Below are positions 11,626-22,875 of a stretch of 64,000 nt of DNA, piece after piece. Source of the stretch: Tigriopus japonicus (taxonomy: Eukaryota; Arthropoda; Copepoda; Harpacticoida; Harpacticidae); assembly GCA_010645155.1 (NCBI GenBank), contig CM021319.1:2999765-3063764 (forward strand), read 5' to 3'. The translations under genes and the position numbers were made by a program. How positions within the stretch are numbered: the stretch's first letter is position 1; each line of letters opens with the position of its first letter. The notes beneath the pieces were generated by a model. That model ran no database searches. It was not told the origin of the DNA and was given only the letters and a program-made list of their open reading frames with translations.

Positions 11626-12766
11626 CAGGGTGGGCATTTGATTTTTGGACATTTTGTCCACCCCTGTCCAAAAGGTGTCCAAAAGTGTCCAAAAATAAGG
11701 CTGTCCAAAAATAGGAGTGTCCAAAAGTGTCCAAAAATAAGGCTGTCCAAAAATAGGAGTGTCCAAAAGTGTCCAAAAATAGTAATTCGAAAAATAATGG
11801 TTAAAACATTTTTAGAATAACATGCTACAAACTTTATCTCCAAAATAAACGTCACTTGACGAAATCTAAGCAAGAATAAGTCAATTCAGCATAAAAAACC
11901 TACACTTAATACATTAAATAACTTGAAGGCCAAACTGGACATTTGAACTTTCCACTCTTTTCATTTGACCAGCGAGCATCGTCCAAAATGTGGGAAAGAA
12001 TGATCGACTGAAGGAATGAACGAACAAACGAATGTGAGACTGGGACTACTAATAACACGCTCACACCACACTGCATGTTAAACATAGTATGCGAGTACAT
12101 TTTAAAGCTAATTGTGTCTTGATTTGTGACAAGAGAAGGTTACTTAGTATTTTGATTTATATTCCAAAGTTTATCATTGTTGCAAGTGTTTCCCATCCAA
12201 GAGGCAAGAAGTCTTTTGACCTGATTGTCCAAAAAATGTTAACTATAATAAAGCACACTCAAACTGATATCAGATTGCAATGTGGGTATTATAATGCTTT
12301 TGCCAAAGAATTAAAGCAGTGTTGTTTTACTATTAAAAAAGACAAGACTCTTGTTTACAGATGAGGAAATAAAATGTAAATCTTGAAACATTTTGAACAG
12401 TTACACACATTTTACCATATTGTATAAACAAAACATTTATTTTTTTAACAATTTATGAACAAGTTATCATGGCAAAGTTGATTTCTCCAAGGAATGTTCC
12501 CATTAATAGAACTATTTTTGTTTAAGTACACAACCATGCATTCTTTAGAATTCAATTACTTTTGTAGTGTAACTGGTTTTTCGTCTGATTTGTACAACTT
12601 TCTTTTACGTTTGTTGGACTTTTGGACACTTATGGACATCTTTTGGGGATTTTTGCACACCCTCTGGGGATTTTTGGACACCTTCTGGGTATTTTTGGAC
12701 ACTTTTGGACACTTTTGGACACTAGGGTGTCCAAAATGCTCTCGATGTCAAAAAATGCCCACCCTG
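11626..12766. mobile_element. Non-autonomous hAT element with 8-bp TTAATTGG duplication
   Basis: A 1,141-bp element starts CAGGGTGGGCATTT and ends AAATGCCCACCCTG. It is bounded by perfect TTAATTGG repeats (11618-11625, 12767-12774). Both subterminal regions are packed with GTGTCCAAAA motifs in inverted orientation. On the left they form a 42-bp period tandem repeat (about 11681-11785), on the right a run of TTTTTGGACAC units. No transposase is present. Confidence 0.88.
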
Positions 12767-12779
12767 TTAATTGGTGAAA

Positions 12780-13475
12780 ATTATCATTCTTGTCATGCAA
12801 TAATCATCAGAAAAGACGTGGGAATTCAGGAACGAAATGATAGTCAAAACTGGAGAGCGGAAAAAAGTATGAAAAAATGTTAAAAAGAAAAAGCAATTAT
12901 TTTTTTGAGAGAGTTTTTGAAATTTAGAATTTCTATAAAATACAAGAAACAAGTTCAAAAAAACTGCAAAACCTAAAAAAAGATTTTTTCAAAACGGCCG
13001 AAAAAAGTTTTTTTCAGACATTTTAAGTAAAAACTTTTTAACCCTCGCTCTAGTCATAACTGAATGTTGTAAGTATATCACATACCTTACACATATAATG
13101 TTCAAAGAATCAATCAAGTAATATAATTTTGTTGTTTCATTCACAAATGACGGTTTTTAAGAATGCATTACTCCATTCCCACATTTCCCACAATTATTGT
13201 AAGAACATTGACGTTTATACGTCGTAATAAAGATAAAGATATTATTCGTTAGGAGGGCAAGGAGGATAAGAAAATACAGTATAGCAACATTAAATGGAAC
13301 TACGAGTTAACAGAGCTGGAAATTCAAATTTTCTTTTGAAATTTTAATGTGGATTATCTTTCTAAAATGGCCCACAAGTCGAGGAAAGATTTAGTATTTT
13401 AAATCCTGAAATCAATGGCTTTTGGGTGAAGTAAATCTTTTTTCGTGCAATATCACAGGGGGCTCTGCCCCATCG
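12780..13475. other. Gene-free stretch
   Basis: AT-rich with no recognisable feature. Confidence 0.45.
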
Positions 13476-13479
13476 TGTG

Positions 13480-13890
13480 TCCTCTAGAGAGTAATTAAAC
13501 TCAAACGTGCGTCCATCTCCAAGGTACTTCCATCCCCCTAGACACCGGAGGACCTCAATATCTTGAGCCTCTTCTTTTTCATCGTGGGTTTTGAAAAATT
13601 GTCAAATTCGATACTGCTTATCAGCATCTTGGAGAAACTTTTTTTGAGCTGGATTTGCGTATCTCGAGATCATTTTGTGAGTCAAACCCAAATGACGACG
13701 CACATTGCAGGGTTCGGGTGATTCGAACGAACATAATTTGCATTTGAAAACTAGAGGTATGGTTTCTCTCGTGGCCACGTGCTCGTTGAGCTGCTCCTTT
13801 AGATGAGTGGTCAAATGGATTCGGGCTAGTTGTGGACGGTAGTTTTTAAGACAATCCGGACATTTCACGTTTGGCGGCGGTTTCTTGAGC
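13480..13890 (-). pseudogene. Duplicated terminal zinc-finger module of the BTB-ZF gene
   Basis: The minus-strand frame at 13602-13880 encodes two C2H2-type fingers (CPDCLKNYRPQ..H..H and CKLCSF..RRHLGLTH), then the module signature YANPAQKKFLQDA. It ends at a stop. It aligns along its whole length with the decayed module downstream of the BTB-ZF gene (46678-47015), including the shared non-coding sequence CTCTAGAGGACA, but here the frame is open. A possible acceptor (AATTTTTAG) precedes it, so it could be a terminal exon. No BTB domain or other exons are visible nearby. It abuts a hAT relic of the family that also lies just downstream of the BTB-ZF gene. Confidence 0.65.
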
Positions 13891-13896
13891 TGCTTT

Positions 13897-14789
13897 ACCC
13901 TAAAAATTTGCTTTTGTAAGTAGTCGAAACATTTGGAAATTTTGTGTATTATTTGTTTGGCCTTTTACCCATTTATTTACAAAGTTTGATTTTTTGGCAT
14001 TTCTTGCACTTCATTAGCCATGTTTTAGCAAGCAGAAACGCAAAATCGTATTTTTTTAACCTTTTTTGTTTTTTCTTTAAAAACTCTTCAGTTTCTTTGA
14101 CATTTGAGTTTGTCACTGCAACAAATTGATTTGCCATTCCAATACACTTTGTTTACCATTCAAGCATATATTTTTTCATCCCAACACACTTTCTTTACAA
14201 TGCCAACACATTTTTTTCCAATCTAGCGCATTTTGCTTGCCCCATTTTCAGCTACAAAAGCATCTTCTATTTGCTAAAATCTTCAAGCTTACCAATACTA
14301 GTTTCAACGGCCCAGCACTCTCTTATAGTAATTATAAGATTTTAATATCAGAATGTATAAATGATGATTATTATAAGCGCTACTTTTGGCTGTTTATCTG
14401 AAATTGCAGGAAAGTTAACATAAAAAAGAGAAAAACGAAAGTGATGGGCCAAAAATGGTCACATTATTTTTTATAACTAATGCTGTAACTTTGAGCTCTG
14501 TTATGCTGAATTTTGCTAGAACAGTGTGACACTACAGTGTTTCTACAAATCTTACAAATCAAAGAAAATGCGCCAAATTTCACGATTTTCAGTTAAATAC
14601 CGCCAGAAACTTATCAAAATGTTCTTCCCCGCCAAACAGAAATTTCCCAAGGCCAGATTGTAACGTAAACCGCCAGAATACCGCCAGATTTTTCCGTCCC
14701 GCCAAATAAAAAATCTCGCCGCCAGACGAGGCCTCAAACCACCAGATACACCAAAATCTGGCGGGCCAAACCGCCATCTGGCAGCCCTG
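13897..14789. mobile_element. hAT-like element copy, 5'-truncated, ending CTGGCAGCCCTG
   Basis: The sequence matches 48455-50330 apart from a 961-bp insertion present only in the later copy. The right terminus reads GCCATCTGGCAGCCCTG and is preceded by repeated CCGCCAGA motifs. The left terminus is missing where the zinc-finger fragment begins. This copy supplies the empty site for the insertion at 48738-49698. Confidence 0.75.
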
Positions 14790-14849
14790 ACGTGACCTCG
14801 TTGTTTGGACTGACGCACAGGATTTCGAATTGTCTAAAGAGTTGGGATG

Positions 14850-15190
14850 GATTAAAAGCGCAAGCCGATATTTGTTAACAAAAGCTTGTTTTATTTTTTT
14901 GCCTTTTTGCTCATTTCGTTGTCATTTGCGCTTTTTTTATTTGCGACTTTGGCCTAGTCTACTAATTGTTAACAAAATGCAGTCTTATTTTTCAGAAAAT
15001 GTCAACTCATGGATATTTTTTTTTAGATTTGAAAATTAAGGATCTTTTTGTTGCACAGACTGAAGACTCCGTTTTCAATCTTTCCTGTCCTGACCAGAGT
15101 GGCCAACATGATTTTTACCATGCTAATTCTTGAAAATTAACATTATTTGAAAGGCAAACATGGCCAAATTTCAATTGGCATTGGTAATTT
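14850..15190. repeat. Dispersed repeat, related in inverted orientation to 41680-41990
   Basis: Blocks such as GCGACTTTGGCCTA and AAATTTCAATTGGCATTGG occur in the same order in the reverse complement of 41680-41990. Both copies lack coding potential and are presumably non-autonomous transposon debris. Confidence 0.6.
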
Positions 15191-15234
15191 TTTTCGGATT
15201 ATCAGATACGGCCTAGCAACAAGAAATTTTGTTT

Positions 15235-15705
15235 AGCATTTGAGTTTGTTTGTTTGTTTGTTGAGGAGTCAGAACGCAGCTTCGCAGCTGCGATCTGATA
15301 GAGGCTGTCCGCCATATGGGGGATATTGCCGCTCCACTTTGACAAGCTAACAAGCAAGCATTAATTTTTACCTCACCCTCGGGAATGACCCCAGGTTCGC
15401 CCATTTCAGCCGTCAAGGGCCGTGACTTCAGCATGTAACTTAATACCACAGGCCACTGGGACTCAGCAAGCCCGGGATCGAACCGGGGCTTGCATTGTTT
15501 GCATTGAAAGACAGTTCAACGTTAAATTTTGACTCCGAAGAGTTGAGTTTGGAAAGTTGTGTTTTTGCATTTAAAAGACGATTCAAATGCTAAATTTTGA
15601 TTCCGAAGAGTTGAGTTTTGAGGGTGGCAGTCAGCCGGGTTTGAACCCCGGCTATCCGCATGACAAACCGACGCAGTATGCACTACGCTATGCCTCACCC
15701 CTTAG
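15235..15705 (-). mobile_element. tRNA-derived SINE
   Basis: On the minus strand, 15705-15620 has an A-box-like TAGCGTAGTGCATACTGC and a B-box-like GGTTCAAACCC in tRNA spacing. A second head-like segment with GGTTCGATCCC follows near 15475. The element ends in a (CAAA)n tail (plus-strand TTGTTTGTTTGTTTG at 15245-15260). The acceptor-stem pairing of a functional tRNA is absent, so it is a SINE rather than a tRNA gene. Confidence 0.7.
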
Positions 15706-16559
15706 CATTTGAGTATTCAACTGGCATTTGTTCTGGTATTATTTCACAAATATTACTTTTTTCTGCTGACCAAGCCCTATTCTGAAAATTTCTTCCTCCT
15801 CAGTTCATTACTAATGGAAACAGTCCATTGTTAATACTCTTATAAGGTTGTTCGTTTTGGGTGTCCTCATGTTCCGAGAATGTTTGGCCCGTTAGGCCCT
15901 TTAAGGGTTCTAGATTTTCATTCCAAGACAACGGGTCAAATTAAGAGGTATGAGGAGGGGCACTTTCCATGGGACTTTTCCTGGAAAAGGAAACACAATG
16001 CTGCTATCAAAATTCAGATCTGGTTAGTGAAAGTTGCCTCATCTTCTGACAAATGAAAAATGTAAAAGATTCTTTAAACGTCAAATAATCAGGGTAGATA
16101 TAATGAAATTTGACTATATTATTTGGCCGGATTCTTAGTGCTTTATTACGTGGCCGAATTGTTTGCTCAATTCCTGTACATATGAACAAACCACTTGTCA
16201 ACACTGCAAAGATCCATTCAAAGGGGAAGAATCCCTTGTGTCTGATTTTGCCGTTGAATCCAAGGACTTTGAAAATTGCTCGACGAATATACAGTAGATG
16301 CCAAGTTTGACGCCAAAGAACAAGATCTCCTCTCGTTTATTCGTCGCTCCTAGTTACTTTGATGGAACCATTTCATGAGTGTTACTTAGCTTCTATGTAG
16401 TTAACTGAGAACCTCAGAACACAACCTAACATGGTGCGGTCGGCATCTAAACTGCGAAGCACGAGGACCTCATTCGGAACCCAATCCCAGTCGACCTTCG
16501 TCGGAAAGTGGAACATGGTTTCGTCATAATTTTAGAGGTTCTCTTGTTCTTTGCTCGAC

Positions 16560-16694
16560 GAATTTCATCACGATTGATCCGTCAGTTTTTGAGGGGAAGA
16601 CGGAAGAGAAGGACGATTCCGTAGATAACCGGTTTCCTTCACCACCAGAATCTGAAATGGCGACTGCAAGACCCGCTAGCTCGTATTCCCTGCC
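16560..16694 (+). mobile_element. Ty3/gypsy 5' fragment, start of gag, cut by an assembly gap
   Basis: About 75 bp here, including the ATGGCGACTGCAAGACCCGC start at 16657, match the inverse complement of the gag start on the minus strand near 17820-17900. The copy runs into Ns at 16695. Confidence 0.6.
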
Positions 16695-16802
16695 NNNNNN
16701 NNNNNNNNNNNNNNNNNNNNNNNNNNNNNNNNNNNNNNNNNNNNNNNNNNNNNNNNNNNNNNNNNNNNNNNNNNNNNNNNNNNNNNNNNNNNNNNNNNNN
16801 NN
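16695..16802. other. Assembly gap (108 N)
   Basis: Unsequenced or unresolved bases between a gypsy gag start and a LINE fragment, so the join between the two elements is uncertain. Confidence 0.99.
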
Positions 16803-17010
16803 AGATGATGGAAAGTTTGATGAGCATATCCAGTTGAAAGTGGGGAAGGCATTTCAAACATGTGGCTGGATCTATCACACTTACAAGTCCAGAGATAGTA
16901 TTACGATGCTAACTCTGTACAAGTCGATTGTTCAGCCGCATCTTGAATATGCCTCACCCATTTGGGCTCTAATGAGTTCAGCAGGTTTGCAAAAGATCTT
17001 CAATCTTGAG
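16803..17010 (+). mobile_element. LINE reverse transcriptase C-terminal fragment
   Basis: The frame following the gap encodes the typical end of a LINE polymerase domain: VGKAFQTCGWI, KSRDSITMLTLYKSIVQPHLEYASPIW. The LYKSLVxPHLEYxxxxW signature is characteristic of Jockey/CR1-type elements. The fragment decays after about 70 codons. Confidence 0.75.
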
Positions 17011-17154
17011 GTTCAATGGTGTGACATGGTTTGGCATGGGAGATTTTATTCACACAAGCTCGATTAGCTTTCATCGAAGAAATCTTCACTGTGGTCGACT
17101 TGAAGGTCTTTTCATTTCGGCAAACTGCCCAAAGTGCCCAGTTTTCCGACATTT

Positions 17155-17986
17155 GTTGCACTACTGATCATTTGCCGGGCATTTTTTTCCAAGCAAATGA
17201 CGATTGTACCCACAGGATGTGCAAGTTGCTTCCAGCTTGGTTTTCAACACTTTTTGACCTGGCTTCGTCTTCTCCACAATATTGATTTTAGGAGAGTCCA
17301 TCAACAAATCCCTGCACTTCGCACTCTTCATGGCTCCTAGCAATAGAGATTGCAGTCTTGAGATCCAGCTTGTCCTCTCGGAGCATTTCTTTGATAGCCT
17401 CTTCGTTCCGCAATCCTTCCACAACTTGATCGCACATGACAGTTTCAGCACAATTATCACAAAATTCGCAGGTCTTCTTGATCTCACGAAGTTCCATAAC
17501 GAAGACGTCGATGTCTTCATTCGGTTTTTGAGTCCTTCTGCGAAACTTGCGACGTTCGATCAGTCTACACACAGATCCACGGATGAAAGACTTCAACTTC
17601 TGCCTGATCAATTGCTCGTCCTCTCGTTATTGATCCGATAGGTCAAACTTCTTGATCAACCCCTTCGTAGGTGTGCTGAATCCGGAGAGCATCAGATCCA
17701 CTTTCATCTGTGGTGATGCCGATTCCAATCCAGTGACTCGGAGATATCGCTCCCAATCGTCTTCCCATACTTCATATTCAAATATCGTAGAAGTCTTGAC
17801 ATCAAATGAAGGAATGCCTTTCGGCAGGGAATACGAGCTAGCGGGTCTTGCAGTCGCCATTTCAGATTCTGGTGGTGAAGGAAACCGGTTATCTACAGAA
17901 GGTTTGGGATTTTCACACGATATGTTGAATGACAGCTGATTCAGCTGACAAATCATAGATCTTTTATTTCGGGTACAGACATTCAT
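17155..17986 (-). mobile_element. Ty3/gypsy gag relic with zinc knuckle
   Basis: The minus-strand frames run from a gag start (MATARPASSYSLPKGIP, near 17861) through a KFDLSDQ segment and a capsid-like region (NEDIDVFVMELREI). They end in a CxxCGxxxH...CPA zinc knuckle typical of arthropod gypsy gag proteins. At least two frame changes break the reading frame, so the copy is inactive. No pol follows; the minus-strand sequence downstream is the N-gap region. Confidence 0.7.
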
Positions 17987-18453
17987 TGAAGGTTTGTCAA
18001 CTCATTAATCTCGTACGGAGCTCTTTCGACAAATGGGAAAGACGACAGCACAAAAACCACTGATATACCTGATTTGAAGTGCAAAAATATCTGAACCTGA
18101 AACTTTTATCTAATTTAGTCTTTGTACACCAAACCTGATTAAGGAATTGGAAATATTCATTACCTCTCCCCGTACTTTCGACACCAATTGGGTAGCATGC
18201 TTGCAAACACCATCCACAATTAACCCATTTTTGTGAATGAACCCACCAATCCAGTTATTGCGTAAGGTGCGCGGATTTTTCTTGTTGTGCAAGGTTTACC
18301 TCCTTTTCCTTTTTGTTTGTTAAGTACACAACCGTTTTTAAGCCTCGATTGTCGGGTGGGGCTTCAAGGTACAGGTCGTACAGGTCTCGTTATCGCATTC
18401 AAATCTCGTACTTCTGGGCTTGCATTCTCGGATTCACAAGGATGCACTCGGGT

Positions 18454-18460
18454 ATAAATA
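18454..18460 (+). promoter_or_regulatory. TATA box of cuticle gene copy 3
   Basis: GGGTATAAATAA lies about 70 bp before the ATG and is followed by the ACATTCACCGTTTAGCTTC leader conserved in copies 1 and 2. The flank further upstream (18200-18300) also resembles 6380-6480 in inverted orientation, so the duplication included the promoter. Confidence 0.8.
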
Positions 18461-18528
18461 ATCACTTCCAACGAAAAACGAACATTCACCGTTTAGCTTC
18501 ACACCTAAATCCTAATCATTCAATCAAC

Positions 18529-19346
18529 ATGAACGCTTTGGTGAGTTCCATTACCGATTTCCTATTATTTCATGTCTGTAATGAAGGGACATATGACGGC
18601 AAAACTTAATTTTAGCGAAGGCACTTTCGAAGAACAATTGAAAATTAGTTGTTTTTCACAAACAAAACACTGCATCGGAATATTTCTCAATATTCTATTT
18701 TATGAATCAAATGAGTTTCATCAATCAAAATAAGGGTATTTCATTGAAAAATAAATCTGAATTTCATGCCTATGAACATGTCACCCCAAAATAATTTAGT
18801 TTTTTCTAAAAAGATTTGTTTTACCAACTTACTTTCTTTGCTTTTTTGCAGATCGTCTTCTCCTCTATCTTGGCTGTAGCCAATGCTGGCATCCTCGCCG
18901 CCCCCTACGCCGTCGGCACCTTGCCTGTTGCCTACAGTGGCGCACCCTTTGCCGTGGTTCCGCAATACCAGACTCCGTATGAGGCCGGAAAGGGCTCTGC
19001 TGTTGTAAGTGGTTATTTCAACTACATTAACGCTAACGGCATTCCTGAACGCCTCAGCTACACTACTGATAGTTCAGGATATCGTGAAGAAACCACCAAC
19101 TTGTCCATTGCCCCAGTGTACAGGGGTGTTGCCCTTGTTAACACTGGAATTGCCCTTGAGCCCGTTGAAGACAGTGCTGAGGGGGCTGAAGCCATGAACC
19201 GCAAGAAGCGATCCGTGATTGCTCCTTTGGCCTACAGCACCGCCCTCCCTTATGCTACCGCTCCTCACGCCGTTGCTCTTCCCTTTGCCCGTGGATTCGG
19301 TTTTTCTATTGTCACCAACCACGGCCTGAACTACGCTCCTTGGTAA
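18529..19346 (+). CDS. Shortened cuticle protein paralogue (cluster copy 3)
   Basis: The exons are 18529..18540 (MNAL) and 18852..19346. The donor is GTGAGT, the acceptor TTTTTTGCAG, and the product is 168 aa. After a signal peptide (IVFSSILAVANAG) the A/P/Y-rich block is much shorter than in copies 1 and 2. The first half of the chitin-binding region, including the NYGYSN segment, is missing. The second half persists in diverged form (NYINANGIPERLSYTTDSSGYREETTNL). The KKRSVIAPLAYSTALPY and FARGFGF..NYAPW tail is kept. A conserved 3' UTR motif (AAGAACATAGTCGGTGAATG at about 19464) matches the other copies, and an AATAAA lies at 19535. It could be expressed with weakened chitin binding or be on the way to loss. 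The frame is fully open. Confidence 0.82.
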
Positions 19347-19781
19347 TGGAGTTTGAGCTCCAAGAAACGTTTGTCTTACAATTTCAAGGCAACCCGGGAT
19401 TGCCACCCAGTGCCAGAGTGGAAAAACACTTTCATTTATACACAATTCATTTTTTTACAATAGGTGCAAAGAACATAGTCGGTGAATGAATTATTTTCAG
19501 CAGTTTATTCCTCGATTTCAGAGATGCTTTTCAAAATAAATTTTGGGCTTGTGCCCTTCAATTTATTCTCAATCTTTCATACGACTTGCAGAGAAACAGC
19601 AAATTAAAAGAACTCAAAAAAAACGTTTATCTTATTCGAACTAAAGAGTCACTTAATGTGGCAGTCTTTTAAAGGCCAATGCACGATGGTAGAGTTGGTT
19701 TTCGCGGATGATAGGGAAGGAAATTGCATCTACTTTCAACTTATTCCCTGTTTGCTAAGAGCGTGCGAGAACAGGCCAACA

Positions 19782-19863
19782 CCTTGATTTGGCTATGCAT
19801 GTTGCAAAGTAAACTTGGACAACCTTGATTTGGCTATGCATGTTGCAAAGTAAACTTGGACAA
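19782..19863. repeat. Exact 41-bp tandem duplication
   Basis: Two adjacent copies of a 41-bp unit beginning CCTTGATTTGGCTATGCATG. No coding context. Confidence 0.85.
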
Positions 19864-20458
19864 AACTATGATGAAATGGTGATCTTCAACATAACGCATC
19901 AATTTAAAAAAGCAATAAGTAGACCGGTGCGTCAAAAACTGTTGTTTAAACACCAGCAGCTTTTATTGAACATTTGTCACATTGGACCAAACAGCGAGCA
20001 ACATAATTCAAGAAAAAATTCATTTACCCCACAAATTCCTTATTTTTATTCCATTAAAAAGTCTTAATTAACCTAAACATTACAAAAATGGGGATTTGTC
20101 TTGTGGTAAGCCCATAATCAGAATTGAAATGCGTCTAAGCTCTTTTTGCATGGTCATGAAAATTTCGTTACCAAAAGTAATGCTTGTCAAAAAGACCCAG
20201 AAATAGATTTTCATTATGAGGAAAAGTAGCAGGGCTGCTATTAGTAAACCTTTGAATGGAAATGATAGCGTGGTTGAGTTATGCCATGATGGTACTATCA
20301 TGCAACAACTACATGCTACTGGTGTGGTTTAGTATCTTGTCTTATGTCCCTAAAGAAATCTATTTTTTTCTAACGTAAAAATTTGAAAATCCAAAAAGCA
20401 CTGAAAACTGAAGTGGGAGGCTAACGGTGAGAATTAAGATTTTTAGAAGCCTCATGAG

Positions 20459-22875
20459 TAGGGACGGGCAGAAAGTGCAAATAATCTTACCCCTTTAGTT
20501 ACCAAAAGTTGCAAAAAAATGTGCCCAAAAATGCAAAACAAAGTGCAGAAAAATGTTGAAAGTGCAAATAAATGTCGAAAAAAGAGCAAAAAGGTGTCAA
20601 AAAGAGCAAATAAATGTCAAAAAAGAGCAAATAACTTGCATTTGGACTTAAAACGTCATTCATGGAGTACCCACGGCTCCTAACTGAGCAGGAGAAGTCA
20701 TTTACAAGTTCTAAAGACATTTGAGACTAGTTTGAGGTGAAGAGACAATGCTGCACAAGTAATAGAGTTCTATTAATTAGTTCATTGGCAAAAAGGATGT
20801 AAAGTCATGAAAAATACTCTAGTCAACAATCTTCTGAATTTTTCATTCCTAAGGTGCTCTTGTGGTTGCATGTACCTAAAATATTGTCGAAATTTCTTTA
20901 GCAATTGTTTTAAATGGCTTTACATCACTCCGTTTTCGTCCTTCAAGTTGTTCAAAAATAGACATTGAAAATTGAACAGAAAAATACCCACGTGTGCCTA
21001 ACAATTGCATCAAAGAAAATAGTCATAAATGTGTTTAAAGCAAGTTTTTAGCGACATTACTTCAATATTTGGCCCATGGCCTAATTACCAGAACTCAATT
21101 TCAAATGTGGCATTCATTGTCTCATCACATCAAAACTGTTCTCAAATACTTTTGGAACTTAAAAGTAACATCTCCAAGTCAATTAAACAAGTTTACTGCT
21201 ACATTGATGTATCCTTAGCTTGATGATTTTAAGTTTATAACGGCCTTTTTTAGAAATAGCGATCTTTGTAGGCAGGAAACCTTATTCTGCAATCTATATT
21301 GTTTGTAGATCCTTCCATTACCATAACATGATTTTCTTTAGGTTTGCTATTTGTTGGTTGCATGCAATGAGATTCTTTGGTCTAATCTTTAGCTTAGTAA
21401 ACAGGATGTTATAGTTAAAGCCAAGATGGTGAATAAAGTGGGAGGTTTGCGTCTGAAATGCACATATTTCTTCAAGGTGCTAAGAATGGTTGATTGCAAA
21501 TGCAAGCTTTTTCGACTAGTTCAAAATTTGATCTTGAAACTAAAAATTCTTTCAAATGCCACTACATTTTCTTAACAATTTGTCAATTTTGGCCAAAAAC
21601 GTAAATAAAAAGTGCAAATAAAGGTGGAAAGTGCAAAAGTGCAGAAAAATGGGTTTATGTTACCAAAAATCTTTTTACACTATTTGCCCGTCCCTACTAA
21701 TAAGATAGCTTCAAGTTATAGAGGACCTCTAAGGACATGCTTCAACTTGCAAGAAATTGTGAATTTTCGCCAAGTTAAAAAATATGCCATTGTCTGAGAA
21801 CTTCTTGACTTTGCACAGTACTATGGATGACTCGTGTGCCCACTTTTTTGGACTCTCCCCTTAGCTCCTGGGCCCACATGTGGGCCGCGGCCCACCGATT
21901 GCCAACCCTTGGTATACATGATACCTGAAGTGATTCCTTCTCATTGACCATTAATTTTGAGTACCTTTAATTGGAACGGAAGGCATGATCCAGAAGTTTT
22001 AATTAACACATTAGTGTAAGGATATCAATCTATGAATGCTTTTCTCTTTTAGATTTATCTACATCTTTATTTCAAGTTATCTTTTACTGCCGAACAGGTT
22101 CTAGAACGATGTTTCTTCGAACTGCTTCTCCTCAACACGGATCTTGTTTTGAGTACACTCCATTTTAGTTTTTAAGTTCCAAAAGTATTTGAGAACAGTT
22201 TTGATGTGATGAGACAATAAATGCCACATTTGAAATTGAGTTCTGGTAATTAGGCCATGGGCCAAATATTGAAGTTATGTCACTAAAAACATGCTTAAAA
22301 CACATTTATGACTATTTTCTTTGATGCAATTGTTAGGCACACGTGGGTATTTTTCTGTTCAATTTTCAATGTCTATTTTTGAACAACTTGAAGGACGAAA
22401 ACGGAGTGATGTAAAGCCATTTAAAACAATTGCTAAAGAAATTTCGACAATATTTTAGGTACATGCAACCACAAGAGCACCTTAGGAATGAAAAATTCAG
22501 AAGATTGTTGACTAGAGTATTTTTCATGACTTTACATCCTTTTTGCCAATGAACTAATTAATAGAACTCTATTACTTGTGCAGCATTGTCTCTTCACCTC
22601 AAACTAGTCTCAAATGTCTTTAGAACTTGTAAATGACTTCTCCTGCTCAGTTAGGAGCCGTGGGTACTCCATGAATGACGTTTTAAGTCCAAATGCAAGT
22701 TATTTGCTCTTTTTTGACATTTATTTGCTCTTTTTGACACCTTTTTGCTCTTTTTTCGACATTTATTTGCACTTTCAACATTTTTCTGCACTTTGTTTTG
22801 CATTTTTGGGCACATTTTTTTGCAACTTTTGGTAACTAAAGGGGTAAGATTATTTGCACTTTCTGCCCGTCCCTA
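20459..22875. mobile_element. Large inverted-repeat structure of TAGGGACGGGCA-family transposons
   Basis: Left arm 20459-21166 and right arm 22171-22875 are about 705-bp inverted copies, identical over long tracts. They are separated by about 1 kb. Outer ends are TAGGGACGGGCA and TGCCCGTCCCTA. The spacer holds a further copy end (21403-21696, same terminus) and a GGCCGCGGCCCACCGATTGCCAACC hAT-type end near 21890. A few substitutions between the arms (for example near 21050 and 22290) show they are separate copies, not a folded assembly error. There is no transposase ORF; the identical 73-codon ORFs in both arms are repeat sequence. Confidence 0.8.
21403..21696. mobile_element. Second copy of the window-start transposon end
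   Basis: Nearly identical to 1-291, differing by small indels and ending CCCGTCCCTA. With the left terminus at 20459 it could delimit one 1,238-bp element flanked by the similar octamers CTCATGAG and CTAATAAG. Confidence 0.7.

Noticed and set aside
11539..11873. ORFs on both strands over the GTGTCCAAAA array
   Set aside because: Tandem repeat within a non-autonomous hAT; open on both strands because of repeat composition.
15460..15705. tRNA genes suggested by GGTTCAAACCC and GGTTCGATCCC boxes
   Set aside because: No acceptor-stem pairing and attached body with (CAAA)n tail, so a SINE.
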